Part shown: positions 18,570-27,821 of the stretch, piece by piece
Numbering within the stretch: the stretch's first letter is position 1
Layout: each line of letters starts with the position of its first letter
Assembly: GCA_041944835.1 (NCBI GenBank)
Contig: CP145879.1
Coordinates: forward strand, 124,001-188,000
Length of the DNA: 64,000 bases
From: Dasytiphilus stammeri_K
GTDB lineage: Bacteria; Pseudomonadota; Gammaproteobacteria; Enterobacterales; Enterobacteriaceae
Direction of reading: 5' to 3'
The notes under the pieces: model-generated
The model's input: only the letters and a program-made list of their open reading frames with translations
Databases searched by the model: none
What the model was told of the DNA's origin: nothing
Position numbers and translations under genes: made by a program

Positions 18570-19871
18570 TTATTCCTTTTTAAAATAATTAGATATAAAT
18601 CTAGCAACATCTTTTCTTTTTATCATTTTATTTTTTCTAGTATATAGATCTTTTATCATCACACAATTTAGAGCAATTTCATTTGCCCCTAATACTAAAA
18701 CCATACGAGCACCATTTTTATAGGCCTTAGAAAATAATTTATTTAAGTTGTTACCTGCATAATAATTTATCATTAATTTTATGTTAGGGATACAATCCCG
18801 TAACTCTTCTGAGAGAATCATTGCTTCGCCTTGTACATTTGTTACATGAGAAATTACATAAACATCGATAGTCTTATCTGAAATGCTTTTTATTACTTCA
18901 CTACTATTAATCATATCAAATAACATCATTAGACGTTCCATTCCTACTGCAAATCCTATACCGGGAGTAGCATATCCTCCCAGTTGTTCCACTAAACTAT
19001 CATAACGACCACCAGCGCATAACGTAAATTGTGTTCCTTCTAGATCCTTAGTAATCCATTCAAAAACCGTACGATTATAGTAATCTAAACCACGAACTAA
19101 AAAAGGATTAATTTTATAATTAATTCCTGTCATATCTAGCAATTTACATAATTCAGTAAAATGAACTTGTGATTCTTCATCTAAATATTCATTAATGGTG
19201 GGGGCTTTATTTAATAGGCTTCTAATTCTAAGATTTTTTGTGTCAAGTATTCTCAAAGGATTTGTATACATACGTCGCTTACTCTGCTCATCTAAATTAT
19301 TTAGATGAGATTCTAAGAATGAAATTAAAGCACTTTTATAACGATTACGAGCTTTTAAAGATCCTATAGTATTAATTTGAAGAACAACAGAATTCATAAT
19401 TCCTAGTTTACGCCACCATCTAGCTGTTAATAAAATTAATTCCATATCAATATTTGGACCAGGTAAACCAAAAACCTCTACACCTATTTGATGAAACTGA
19501 CGAAAACGTCCTTTTTGTGGTCGTTCATAACGAAACATGGGTCCCGAATACCACCAACGTTGTTCCTGATGATATAATAATCCCCCTTCTATTCCAGCAC
19601 GAACACAACCCGCTGTTCCTTCCGGTCTTAACGTCAAACTTTGACCCTTACGACTATTAAACGTATACATTTCTTTTTCTACTACATCGGTAATTTCACC
19701 TATAGCATGATGAAATAAAGAAGTGTATTCTATAAGAGGTAATTTTATTTCTTGATAACCATAGCTATTAAGTACCTCTATCAGAATTTCTTCAATATGT
19801 CGCCAAATTATACTCTCTGGCGGAAAATAATATTTTATACCACGTATCGCCGGTATTAGAGATTTCGACAT
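18570..19871 (-). CDS. hisS: histidyl-tRNA synthetase HisS
   Basis: Class II aminoacyl-tRNA synthetase charging tRNA-His. It has 433 residues (E. coli 424). Motif 1 lies in the IEYTSLFHHAIGE region, motif 2 in MFRYERPQKGRFRQFHQIG, the histidine signatures are LVRGLDYYNRTVFEW and AGGRYDSLVEQLGG, and motif 3 is GIGFAVGMERL. The C-terminal anticodon domain (about 330-433) is diverged but complete. Confidence 0.97.
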   Translation of the reverse strand: MSKSLIPAIRGIKYYFPPESIIWRHIEEILIEVLNSYGYQEIKLPLIEYTSLFHHAIGEITDVVEKEMYTFNSRKGQSLTLRPEGTAGCVRAGIEGGLLYHQEQRWWYSGPMFRYERPQKGRFRQFHQIGVEVFGLPGPNIDMELILLTARWWRKLGIMNSVVLQINTIGSLKARNRYKSALISFLESHLNNLDEQSKRRMYTNPLRILDTKNLRIRSLLNKAPTINEYLDEESQVHFTELCKLLDMTGINYKINPFLVRGLDYYNRTVFEWITKDLEGTQFTLCAGGRYDSLVEQLGGYATPGIGFAVGMERLMMLFDMINSSEVIKSISDKTIDVYVISHVTNVQGEAMILSEELRDCIPNIKLMINYYAGNNLNKLFSKAYKNGARMVLVLGANEIALNCVMIKDLYTRKNKMIKRKDVARFISNYFKKE

Positions 19872-19918
19872 AACGTTAAAAGTTAGTTAACCTATTATTT
19901 TTTTATGATATTTTAAAA

Positions 19919-21034
19919 TTACTTCTCGAAATTTTTTTTATCTAATAGAGCCGCTTTAGCACGGATTTTTTTTTCCAATTCATCTATCAATTGATTATTA
20001 TCAAGTCTTTCATGAGTACTAATACCATCTTCATAATAATTACTTGTATTTTTACCACCCGTAATACCTAAATCAGATATTAATGCTTCTCCTGGACCAT
20101 TTACCCTACAACCAATCACTGAAACATCCATGGGAGTAACTATATCTTCTAAACGTTTTTCTAAAGCTTGAACTGTGTTAATTACATCAAATTCCTGTCG
20201 TGAACAACTAGGACAAGCAATAAGATTAATACCTCGCGTACGAATTCGCAGAGATTTAAGAATATCGAATCCAACCTTAACTTCTTCTATTGGGTTAGCC
20301 GCTATAGAAACTCTTAAGGTATCACCAATGCCTTCAGATAATAATATTCCTATGCCAATAGCAGATTTTACCGTTCCTCCACGTATTCCTCCAGCTTCTG
20401 TAATACCTAAATGTAAAGGATGTTCTATTTGCTTAGATAATAATCGATAGGATTCTACTGCTAACCATACATCTGAAGCTTTGATACTAACTTTAAACTG
20501 ATCAAAATTCATTCGATCAAAATAATCAATATGACGTAATGCTGATTCTATTAAGGCTTGTGCAGTAGGTTTTCCATATTTTTGTAGTAAGTCTTTTTCT
20601 AGAGAACCAGAATTTACTCCTATTCTAATAGGAATGTTTTTTTGTTTAGCACAATCAATAACCTGACGAATACGTCTTTCATTTCCGATATTACCAGGAT
20701 TAATACGTAAACAATCTGCTCCATATTCTGCAACTTTAAGAGCAATACGATAATCGAAATGAATATCTGCAACTAATGGAACTTTTACTTTTTGCTTAAT
20801 GTTTTTAAAAGCATCAGCAGCATCCATAGTAGGTACAGATACACGAACTATATCAGCTCCTACTTTTTGTAAGGAATTTATCTGTTCAATAGTTTGTTCA
20901 ATATTAAGTGTATTAGTATTTGTCATTGACTGAACAGAAATAATAGATCCACCACCAATAGGCACGTTTCCAACATAAATCCGTTTTGATTTTCGACGAT
21001 TTATAGGATTTATAGTAGCTTTGTTGCTACACAT
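19919..21034 (-). CDS. ispG: 4-hydroxy-3-methylbut-2-enyl diphosphate synthase (flavodoxin) IspG
   Basis: [4Fe-4S] enzyme of the non-mevalonate isoprenoid pathway. It has 371 residues (E. coli 372). Cluster ligands are visible as C274 and C277 in ACPSC and C309 in IGCRVNGPGE. The N-terminal TIM barrel is well conserved (VQSMTNTNT, VADIHFDYRIALK). I place the start at 21034: GGAG lies 7 bases upstream and the length matches E. coli, whereas an ATG at 21058 lacks a site. rodZ, the next gene upstream in E. coli, is lost, leaving rlmN adjacent. It depends on the Isc system encoded nearby. Confidence 0.95.
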   Translation of the reverse strand: MCSNKATINPINRRKSKRIYVGNVPIGGGSIISVQSMTNTNTLNIEQTIEQINSLQKVGADIVRVSVPTMDAADAFKNIKQKVKVPLVADIHFDYRIALKVAEYGADCLRINPGNIGNERRIRQVIDCAKQKNIPIRIGVNSGSLEKDLLQKYGKPTAQALIESALRHIDYFDRMNFDQFKVSIKASDVWLAVESYRLLSKQIEHPLHLGITEAGGIRGGTVKSAIGIGILLSEGIGDTLRVSIAANPIEEVKVGFDILKSLRIRTRGINLIACPSCSRQEFDVINTVQALEKRLEDIVTPMDVSVIGCRVNGPGEALISDLGITGGKNTSNYYEDGISTHERLDNNQLIDELEKKIRAKAALLDKKNFEK

Positions 21035-21079
21035 ATTTTTCTCCAATATAACATGCACATATATATAAATGACTAAATA

Positions 21080-22198
21080 TTATAAATTTTGAATGGTGCG
21101 ATGAAGAATTTTACCAGATAACTGTCCACAAGCCGCACTAATATCATCTCCTCTTATATGACGTATAAAAGTAAAAAAACCATATGAAACTAATACTTTA
21201 TAAAAAGATTCTATATTTTTAGATGAACTTCTTTTATAGAATGAATGTGGATAAGTGTTCAAAGGAATTAAATTAATCTTACAAGGTATTTCTTTTAGAA
21301 TATGTGCTAACTCATGAGCATGATCTATATGATCATTGAATTTATCTATCATTACATATTCTATAGTTATACCTCCATAATTTGCATGCGATTTTCTCAA
21401 ATAACTATATGCCGCTGCCAGAAGTGAACTAATATTGTATATTTTATTAATTGGCATAATGATATCCCTTAATTTGTCATTTGGAGCATGCAGAGAAATA
21501 GCTAAACCTACATCCATTTTTTCTCCTAACTTTTTTATAGCAGGAACAACTCCTGATGTAGAAATAGTTATATGTCGTTTAGATAAAGCAAAACCAAAAT
21601 TATCCAACATTATTTCTATAGCTGGAACTACATTTGATAAATTTAGCAATGGTTCTCCCATTCCCATTAATACTATATTATTAATAATTGGATATTTTTT
21701 CCACTTAGTTATTTTATATCTATTTTTGATAATTTTATTAGCCATCCAAACTTGACCAATAATTTCTGATACAGATAAATTGCGATTAAATCCTTGCTGT
21801 GCAGTATAACAAAAATTACATCCCACTGGACATCCTACTTGAGAAGAAATGCAAAGAGTTGCTCTATAATTATTAGTAGGTATATACACCATTTCTATGT
21901 TTTGTTGATTATAAACTCTAAGAATCCATTTGATTGTTCCATCCTTTGAACAATATTCTCTTACTACATTAGGTGCATTAATACTTGAATAAGTATTCAA
22001 TTTATCACATAATTTTTTATTAAGATTAGTCATCAGATAAAAATTTTCGCAACCATGATGATAAATCCATTTCATTACTTGATCGGCTCTATAAGGTTTT
22101 TCTTCTAAAAAAATAAAAAAATCTCGCATTTGCTCACGATTAAGATTTAACAAATTTGTTTTACTCGGAGAATTCAAATACAATGATGTTTTAATCAT
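21080..22198 (-). CDS. rlmN: 23S rRNA A2503 / tRNA A37 C2-methyltransferase RlmN
   Basis: Radical-SAM enzyme that methylates C2 of A2503 in 23S rRNA and A37 in some tRNAs. It has 372 residues (E. coli 384). The radical-SAM cysteines C123, C127 and C130 form CPVGCNFC, followed by the family signature TAQQGFNRNL. The methyl-carrying and resolving cysteines C116 (TLCISS) and C357 (AACGQL) are both present. It sits between ndk and ispG on the same strand, as in E. coli apart from the missing rodZ. Confidence 0.96.
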   Translation of the reverse strand: MIKTSLYLNSPSKTNLLNLNREQMRDFFIFLEEKPYRADQVMKWIYHHGCENFYLMTNLNKKLCDKLNTYSSINAPNVVREYCSKDGTIKWILRVYNQQNIEMVYIPTNNYRATLCISSQVGCPVGCNFCYTAQQGFNRNLSVSEIIGQVWMANKIIKNRYKITKWKKYPIINNIVLMGMGEPLLNLSNVVPAIEIMLDNFGFALSKRHITISTSGVVPAIKKLGEKMDVGLAISLHAPNDKLRDIIMPINKIYNISSLLAAAYSYLRKSHANYGGITIEYVMIDKFNDHIDHAHELAHILKEIPCKINLIPLNTYPHSFYKRSSSKNIESFYKVLVSYGFFTFIRHIRGDDISAACGQLSGKILHRTIQNL

Positions 22199-22211
22199 TT
22201 ATGTTATAATT

Positions 22212-22637
22212 TTAATAGTTGAAAATTTCTTTTTGACTAAAAAAATAAGTAATTTCTCTTTGAGCTGAATTCCTAGAATCAGAACCATGAATAGCATTAG
22301 CTGTCATGCTATCAGCATAATCTGCACGTAAGGTACCTGCAATAGCATTAGCAGGATTAGCAGTTCCCATTAACTCACGAAAATATTGTATGGCATTGTC
22401 TCTTTCTAAAACTGAGATCATAATTGGACCTGAAATCATAAAATCAATTAAGGTTTCAAAAAAAGGTTTTTTACAATGTTCAAGATAAAAATCTTGAGCT
22501 TTTTTTCTAGTTAATTTTTGCATTTTAGCCGCAATTATTTTAAATCCAGCTTTTTCAATACGGCAATAAATAGTTCCAATAAGATTTTTTAATACCGCAT
22601 TAGGTTTTATAATAATAAAAGTTTGTTCTAGAGTCAT
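22212..22637 (-). CDS. ndk: nucleoside diphosphate kinase Ndk
   Basis: Transfers the terminal phosphate between nucleoside di- and triphosphates through a phospho-histidine. It has 141 residues (E. coli 143). TFIIIKPNAVLKNLIG is the N-terminal nucleotide site and the catalytic H117 lies in NAIHGSDS. An AGAGAGA-type ribosome-binding site precedes the start. It follows fdx by 30 bases. Confidence 0.97.
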   Translation of the reverse strand: MTLEQTFIIIKPNAVLKNLIGTIYCRIEKAGFKIIAAKMQKLTRKKAQDFYLEHCKKPFFETLIDFMISGPIMISVLERDNAIQYFRELMGTANPANAIAGTLRADYADSMTANAIHGSDSRNSAQREITYFFSQKEIFNY

Positions 22638-22667
22638 TAATCTCTCCTCTAAATAGTTTAGTGAATA

Positions 22668-23003
22668 CTACTCATTTATTATATTAGCAGTATAACGCGG
22701 TATTTCTACTATTAAATCTTCATTTTTTATGATAGTTGCTTGACAACTTAAACGACTTAGAGGCTCTAATCCCCATGCTTTATCTAACATATCCTCTTCT
22801 CTTTCAGTTATTGTTGATAAGGAATTAAAACCGCTCTGAACTATGCAATGACAAGTAGCACATGCACAAGATTTTTCACAAAAATGTTCGATTTTTATAC
22901 CATTACGTAGTGCTACATTTAATATTGTCTCTCCTACTGAAGCCTCAACAATTTTTCCATCTGGAAGCAGAATCTCATGAGGCAAAAAAAAAATTTTTGG
23001 CAT
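22668..23003 (-). CDS. fdx: [2Fe-2S] ferredoxin of the Isc system
   Basis: Adrenodoxin-type ferredoxin that supplies electrons during Fe-S cluster assembly. It has 111 residues, the same as E. coli. Cluster cysteines are C42, C48, C51 and C87, within CEKSCACATCHC and RLSCQA. It is the last gene of the isc operon here; iscX, which follows it in E. coli, is absent. The AAGAGG ribosome-binding site overlaps the hscA stop codon, so translation may be coupled. Confidence 0.97.
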   Translation of the reverse strand: MPKIFFLPHEILLPDGKIVEASVGETILNVALRNGIKIEHFCEKSCACATCHCIVQSGFNSLSTITEREEDMLDKAWGLEPLSRLSCQATIIKNEDLIVEIPRYTANIINE

Positions 23004-23014
23004 TATAAAACCTC

Positions 23015-24580
23015 TTATTTCTCATGATGATCTTTAATAAGATTAATTATATTTTTTTCAGTTAATCCATAACTCGGATTAATCTGAATAGATGCAGTAG
23101 TTCCAGCATTTTTTTCTCTAGCAGTAACATTTAATAATCCATTTTCATCTACTTGAAAAATAACTTGAATACGTGCTTGACCAGCAGGCAATGCAGTGAT
23201 ACCTCGTAGATTAAAACGAGCTAATGATCTGCAATTAACAACTTTTTCTTGTTCTCCTTGTACTACATGGATCATAATATTAGTCTGATTATCTTTTAAA
23301 GTGGTAAATTCCTGTAATTGAGTAATAGGAATAGTTGTATTACGTGGAATAATTTTTTCTACTAATCCTCCTACAGTTTCTATACCTAGCGACAAGGGTA
23401 TAACATCCAACAATAAAATATCTTGATATTGCTTATTACCTACTAGTTTATCTGCATGAATAGCGGCCCCTATCACTACTACTTTTTCAGGATCAATAGA
23501 TATTAAGGGTTTTATGCCGAAAAATTCTTCTACTTCTTTACGTACTAATGGCACTCTTGTTGATCCTCCTACCATAATAACTTGTGATATTTTATCACGT
23601 ATAATCTTTGCATCTTTCAAAGTACGTCGGCACATTAATATAGTACGTTCTACTTTACTTTGTATAAGTTTTTCAAAATCTTCACGTTTAATAATAATCT
23701 TCTTATATTCATCTAGATGAATAATGCTACTAGTTTTATCACTAAGATCGATTTTGGCTCTAATAGCAGCATTTAATATTTTTCGTTGTAAAATCGGATT
23801 CAGATCTTTTTCTGATAATCCGATTTTACAACAAATCCAATTTACTAATACTTGGTCAAAATCATCCCCTCCAAGAGTCGATATTCCTCCAGTAGCCAAA
23901 ACTTCAAATACGCTTTTTTTAAAACTAAGAATAGAAATATCAAAAGTACCCCCTCCTAAATCATAAACTACAATTATTCCTTCTTGTCCGGAATCTAGAC
24001 CATAAGCAATAGCAGCAGCTGTTGGTTCATGAAGTAATCTTAAAACCGATAATCTAGATAACAATGCAGATTGTTGAATCTCACGCCGTTGGGCCTCACT
24101 AAAATACGCAGGTATAGTAATAACAACTCCTGACAATAATGGATTATGTAATTGTTTATGAACACGTTGTACAAGTGTACTCAAAATATCACTGCAAACT
24201 TTAACCGGACTAATTATACCGGCTGATGTATTTATTACTACTAATCCTTTTTTAGTTAATTTTAAATCATAAGGTAATTTGGGGTACTTATTTAGTATAT
24301 ATTCTAATGAATAACCTAATAGTCTTTTGACTGAAATTATAGTATTAACAGGATCATGTAAGGCATATGTAAGTGCTTCCCAACCTACAATGGTTTTTTC
24401 CTTATTATAATATACTACTGAAGGTAATAAATGACGATTTTTTTCATCGGAAAAGATCTCTACTTTACCATTATATACGCTAGCTACTAAAGAATATGTT
24501 GTTCCTAAATCAATGCCAATTGCCAATTTATTTCTATTTTTATTATCTTTTATAGGTTCTGTAATTTGTAATAATGCCAT
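23015..24580 (-). CDS. hscA: Hsp70-type chaperone HscA lacking the C-terminal lid
   Basis: Isc-specific Hsp70 that receives IscU with its cluster from HscB and drives cluster transfer by ATP hydrolysis. It has 521 residues, against 616 in E. coli. The ATPase domain (about 18-385) is complete: GIDLGTTYSLV, VYDLGGGTFDIS, IMVGGSTRVP. The substrate-binding beta domain (about 390-505) is also complete, ending near TASIQINPSYGLTEKNI. The reading frame stops at LIKDHHEK, where the alpha-helical lid should begin. Only 11 bases separate the stop from fdx, so no lid remnant survives. The chaperone may still hold the IscU LPPVK peptide but cannot close over it in the usual way. Confidence 0.95.
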   Translation of the reverse strand: MALLQITEPIKDNKNRNKLAIGIDLGTTYSLVASVYNGKVEIFSDEKNRHLLPSVVYYNKEKTIVGWEALTYALHDPVNTIISVKRLLGYSLEYILNKYPKLPYDLKLTKKGLVVINTSAGIISPVKVCSDILSTLVQRVHKQLHNPLLSGVVITIPAYFSEAQRREIQQSALLSRLSVLRLLHEPTAAAIAYGLDSGQEGIIVVYDLGGGTFDISILSFKKSVFEVLATGGISTLGGDDFDQVLVNWICCKIGLSEKDLNPILQRKILNAAIRAKIDLSDKTSSIIHLDEYKKIIIKREDFEKLIQSKVERTILMCRRTLKDAKIIRDKISQVIMVGGSTRVPLVRKEVEEFFGIKPLISIDPEKVVVIGAAIHADKLVGNKQYQDILLLDVIPLSLGIETVGGLVEKIIPRNTTIPITQLQEFTTLKDNQTNIMIHVVQGEQEKVVNCRSLARFNLRGITALPAGQARIQVIFQVDENGLLNVTAREKNAGTTASIQINPSYGLTEKNIINLIKDHHEK

Positions 24581-24614
24581 TTACGGTACTTTCCAAAGAT
24601 TATTTAAGGATGGA

Positions 24615-25160
24615 TTAAAAATCGAATAAACGATTCTCCAAATCATCTAGATGATTACGAAGTTTAGTTAAAAAATTGAGTTTTTGCACGGTTTTAACAG
24701 CTTGTTCCCATTTTTGATATTGCATTTCTTGTTCTATTTGTACAATAATTTTTTGTACTAAATTTTCAATTTTAGTAATAAAATTATTTAATATCACTTC
24801 ATTAAGTTGCTCTTCAATTTTTTCACATTCTTCACGTAACTCTAATTGTTCTTTTAAAAAGCTAAGATCTGTAATTGAAGAAGATTCATTACAAATCTCA
24901 AAACCATAAAGAGAAAGTATATACACTGCTCGTGATAAAGGTTGACGTAATACTTGCCAAGCTTTATTTATTAAAGCACATCTCTCTAAAAATTTTTTTT
25001 TTTCTATTGCAGATTTATTAATACCATGATCCGGATGAAATTGTTGTTGTAACTCATAATAACGCATAGTAAGCAATTTTTGATCAATATTAAATTGCAC
25101 TGGCAATCCAAATAGAGCAAAATAATTGCTAGAAAAATCAGTAATATTATTTACTAACAT
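24615..25160 (-). CDS. hscB: J-domain co-chaperone HscB
   Basis: Delivers IscU to HscA and stimulates its ATPase. It has 181 residues (E. coli 171) with a short N-terminal extension before YFALFGLP. The J domain includes the HPD motif (42-44), and the C-terminal three-helix IscU-binding domain starts near FLKEQLELREE (about residue 104) and ends NRLFDF. A run of 11 T at 24993-25003 on the plus strand encodes the KKK stretch after the J-domain loop and could be prone to slippage. Confidence 0.95.
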   Translation of the reverse strand: MLVNNITDFSSNYFALFGLPVQFNIDQKLLTMRYYELQQQFHPDHGINKSAIEKKKFLERCALINKAWQVLRQPLSRAVYILSLYGFEICNESSSITDLSFLKEQLELREECEKIEEQLNEVILNNFITKIENLVQKIIVQIEQEMQYQKWEQAVKTVQKLNFLTKLRNHLDDLENRLFDF

Positions 25161-25179
25161 AAATATTACATTCTAAAAA

Positions 25180-25503
25180 TTAAACACTAAAGCTCTTACC
25201 ACAACCACATTTATATTTTACATTAGGATTTTTAAATTTAAAACCTTCATTCAAACCTTCTCTTGTAAAATCTAATTCGGTACCATTTAAATATAAAAAA
25301 TCATTTTTATTTATGAAAATCTTAATGTCTTTTTCTTCCACCACTATGTCATCTTCTTTTAATTTATCTACAAACTCCATAACATAAGCTAAACCGGTGC
25401 AACCAGAAGTACGAACTCCTAAACGTATACCAAATCCTTTTCCTCTTTGACTTAATAAGTAGCGAATTTGTATAACAGCACTTTCACTTAAAGTAATGGA
25501 CAT
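25180..25503 (-). CDS. iscA: A-type Fe-S carrier IscA
   Basis: Carries iron or Fe-S clusters from the IscU scaffold to apo-proteins. It has 107 residues, as in E. coli. The three conserved cysteines are C35 (SGCTG), C99 and C101 (KCGCG). Located between iscU and hscB as in the E. coli operon. Confidence 0.97.
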   Translation of the reverse strand: MSITLSESAVIQIRYLLSQRGKGFGIRLGVRTSGCTGLAYVMEFVDKLKEDDIVVEEKDIKIFINKNDFLYLNGTELDFTREGLNEGFKFKNPNVKYKCGCGKSFSV

Positions 25504-25539
25504 TATTTAACCTCAACTTTTTATTGAAATTACTTAATA

Positions 25540-25923
25540 TTATTCATGGTTTTTATTCTTATAATCTGCAATTGCGGCTTTAATTGCATCTTCTGCTAAA
25601 ATAGAGCAATGAATTTTAACTGGGGGTAATTCTAACTCTTGCGCAATGTGAATATTTTTAATAGATTCAGCTTCGTGCAAAGACTTTCCTTTTACCCATT
25701 CAGTAACTAATGAACTAGAAGCTATAGCAGAACCACATCCATAAGTTTTAAATCGCGCATCTTTAATAATACCATTCTTATCTACTTTAATTTGTAATTT
25801 CATTACATCACCACAAGCTGGTGCACCAACCATACCACTTCCAACTGAAGAATCTGAACTATCAAATGATCCCACATTGCGAGGATTTTCATAATGATCA
25901 AGAACTTTTTTGTTATAAGCCAT
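25540..25923 (-). CDS. iscU: Fe-S cluster scaffold IscU
   Basis: Scaffold on which IscS-derived sulfur and iron form a cluster. It has 127 residues (E. coli 128). Cluster ligands are C37 (APACGD), C63 (YGCGSA) and C106 (KIHCSI). The HscA-recognition peptide LPPVK (99-103) is exactly kept, although HscA itself has lost its lid. GGGAG lies upstream of the start. Strongly conserved, as expected for a core Isc component. Confidence 0.98.
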   Translation of the reverse strand: MAYNKKVLDHYENPRNVGSFDSSDSSVGSGMVGAPACGDVMKLQIKVDKNGIIKDARFKTYGCGSAIASSSLVTEWVKGKSLHEAESIKNIHIAQELELPPVKIHCSILAEDAIKAAIADYKNKNHE

Positions 25924-25965
25924 TTATCTCCCTTCCTTTACTATTGTTAGTTTATGATTAATTTT

Positions 25966-27180
25966 TTAATTACATATCCAGTTAATACTATTAATATCTA
26001 TTCCTTTTTTATACATTTCCCATAATGGAGATAGTTCTCGTAAACGATCAATAGATTTACATACTAAAGTAATGGTATAATCAATTTCCTCTTTAGTAGT
26101 AAAACGTCCTAGAGAAAAACGAATAGAACTATGAGCTAACTCATCATTTATTCCTAAGGCTTTAAGTACATAAGAGGGTTCTAAACTAGCTGAAGTACAA
26201 GCAGACCCTGAAGATACTGCTAAATCTTTCAGAGCCATAATTAATGATTCACCTTCTACATAATTAAAGCTTACATTTAATATATTAGGTATACTATGTT
26301 CAAGTGTGCTATTTAAATGAACTTCTTCAATATTTTTAATTCCATTCCATAACATATTACGTAATTGATATACACGCGCAATTTCACTTTTCATACCTTC
26401 TTTTGCAAGACGACATGCTTCACCCATTCCTACAATTTGATGTACAGGTAAGGTTCCAGATCTTAATCCACGTTCATGACCCCCACCATGTATTTGAGCT
26501 TCTAATCGAACACGAGGTTTTCGACGTACATATAATGCTCCAATTCCTTTTGGACCATAAAATTTATGTGCAGAAAAAGATAATAAATCTATTTTGAGAT
26601 TTTCTAAATTAATAGGTAATTTCCCCACACTTTGAGTAGCATCAACATGATAAAAAATATTATTTTGACGACAAATTTCACCAATTTTACTAATATCTTG
26701 AATTATGCCTATTTCATTATTAACATGCATAATTGATACTAGAATTGTATCAGGTCTTATTTCAGCTTGTAACTTTTTTAAATCAATGATACCATTTTTT
26801 AATGGTGATAAATAAGTAACAATAAAACCTTCACGTTCTAATTGACGGCAGGTATCTAAAACTGCTTTATGTTCTATTTTACTTGTAATAATATGTTTAC
26901 CTTTTCTTTTATAAAAATTAGCTACGCCTTTAATTGCAAGATTATCTGATTCAGTGGCTCCTGAAGTAAAAATTATTTCACGAGGATCTGATCCAATTAA
27001 ATTTGCAATTTGATTACGAGCTAGATCTACCGCTTCTTCTGCTTGCCATCCAAAACGATGCGAACGAGAAGCAGGATTACCAAAAATCCCTTCTGGAGTC
27101 ATATAAAGCATCATTTTTTCCATTACTCTAGGATCAATTGGTGTGGTTGCTGAATAATCCAAATAAATTGGTAATTTCAT
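25966..27180 (-). CDS. iscS: cysteine desulfurase IscS
   Basis: PLP enzyme that takes sulfur from cysteine for Fe-S clusters and tRNA thiolation. It has 404 residues, equal to E. coli. The PLP lysine is K206 in SFSAHKFYGPKG and the persulfide cysteine is C328 in SSGSACTSAS. It is the second gene of the operon, 51 bases after iscR. It is the expected sulfur donor for the Tus relay, whose TusBCD part is also encoded in this window. Confidence 0.98.
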   Translation of the reverse strand: MKLPIYLDYSATTPIDPRVMEKMMLYMTPEGIFGNPASRSHRFGWQAEEAVDLARNQIANLIGSDPREIIFTSGATESDNLAIKGVANFYKRKGKHIITSKIEHKAVLDTCRQLEREGFIVTYLSPLKNGIIDLKKLQAEIRPDTILVSIMHVNNEIGIIQDISKIGEICRQNNIFYHVDATQSVGKLPINLENLKIDLLSFSAHKFYGPKGIGALYVRRKPRVRLEAQIHGGGHERGLRSGTLPVHQIVGMGEACRLAKEGMKSEIARVYQLRNMLWNGIKNIEEVHLNSTLEHSIPNILNVSFNYVEGESLIMALKDLAVSSGSACTSASLEPSYVLKALGINDELAHSSIRFSLGRFTTKEEIDYTITLVCKSIDRLRELSPLWEMYKKGIDINSINWICN

Positions 27181-27231
27181 TCAAAAACTCCGTTATCTTT
27201 ATCAATTTTTAATAATAATTTTTTATCAATT

Positions 27232-27687
27232 TCAGTCACTAAGTAATGTTAATTGTGATTGATTACTATTTTTATTCATTTTGTAATTAACATTATTAAC
27301 TAATTCAGCTAAAGTAATATTTTTTATAAATTCATTGATACGATTAGTTATATCACTCCATAAATCATGAGTTAAACAAAGATATCCATTTTGACAGCTT
27401 TTTTTACCTCGACATTTAGTTACATCTACTGAATCGTTAACAGCGTTAATTATTGAACTAATAGTGATCTCGTTTACTTTTTTACCTAAAAGATAACCTC
27501 CACCAGGACCACGAATACTAGATACTAATTTTTTTTTACATAAAAGAGCAAATAATTGTTCTAAATAATAAACCGATATTCCTTGACGCTCAGAAATTTT
27601 TGCTAAAGATACAGGATTTCCCTGTGAATGGATTGCAACATCAAGTATAGCTGTTACCGCATAACGACTTTTAGATGTTAGTCTCAT
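27232..27687 (-). CDS. iscR: Fe-S-responsive Rrf2-family regulator IscR
   Basis: Transcription factor that represses the isc operon when it carries a [2Fe-2S] cluster. It has 151 residues (E. coli 162). The winged helix lies in the N-terminal half (SKSRYAVTAILDVA, LEQLFALLCKKKLV, RGPGGGY). The cluster ligands C92, C98, C104 and H107 keep E. coli spacing and numbering. The first gene of the isc operon, preceded by a matching type 1 IscR site, so feedback control looks intact. trmJ, which precedes iscR in E. coli, is missing. Confidence 0.97.
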   Translation of the reverse strand: MRLTSKSRYAVTAILDVAIHSQGNPVSLAKISERQGISVYYLEQLFALLCKKKLVSSIRGPGGGYLLGKKVNEITISSIINAVNDSVDVTKCRGKKSCQNGYLCLTHDLWSDITNRINEFIKNITLAELVNNVNYKMNKNSNQSQLTLLSD

Positions 27688-27745
27688 TTTTTTTATTACC
27701 TAAAAAAGTATTGTCGGTGATGAAAAGTAAGTTTATGATCTATCA

Positions 27746-27774
27746 ATAATAGATAAATTTCTCATAGTTGACTA
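27746..27774 (-). promoter_or_regulatory. candidate isc operon promoter
   Basis: On the minus strand TAGTCA (27769-27774) is followed after 17 bases by TATTAT (27746-27751), about 58 bases before the iscR start. The -35 hexamer falls inside the IscR operator, as expected for repression by blocking polymerase. The -10 is a 5/6 and the -35 a 4/6 match; placement is inferred. Confidence 0.5.
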
Positions 27775-27788
27775 GAATAGTCAACTAT
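27764..27788. promoter_or_regulatory. type 1 IscR operator
   Basis: A 25-base site with perfectly complementary 11-base arms, ATAGTTGACTA and TAGTCAACTAT, around a GAA centre. It fits the E. coli type 1 IscR consensus (ATASYYGACTRWWWYAGTCRRSTAT) at all positions but one, the G in the central WWW. It lies between divergent iscR and suhB, overlapping the inferred isc -35 element. Confidence 0.85.
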
Positions 27789-27792
27789 AGAT

Positions 27793-27821
27793 TTGATCTT
27801 ATAAATTCATTTTAGTTAATA
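27793..27821 (+). promoter_or_regulatory. candidate suhB promoter
   Basis: TTGATC (27793-27798) and TTAATA (27816-27821) are separated by 17 bases, 25 bases before the suhB start. The -35 lies 5 bases beyond the IscR operator, so IscR could in principle affect suhB too. Weak motif evidence. Confidence 0.3.
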
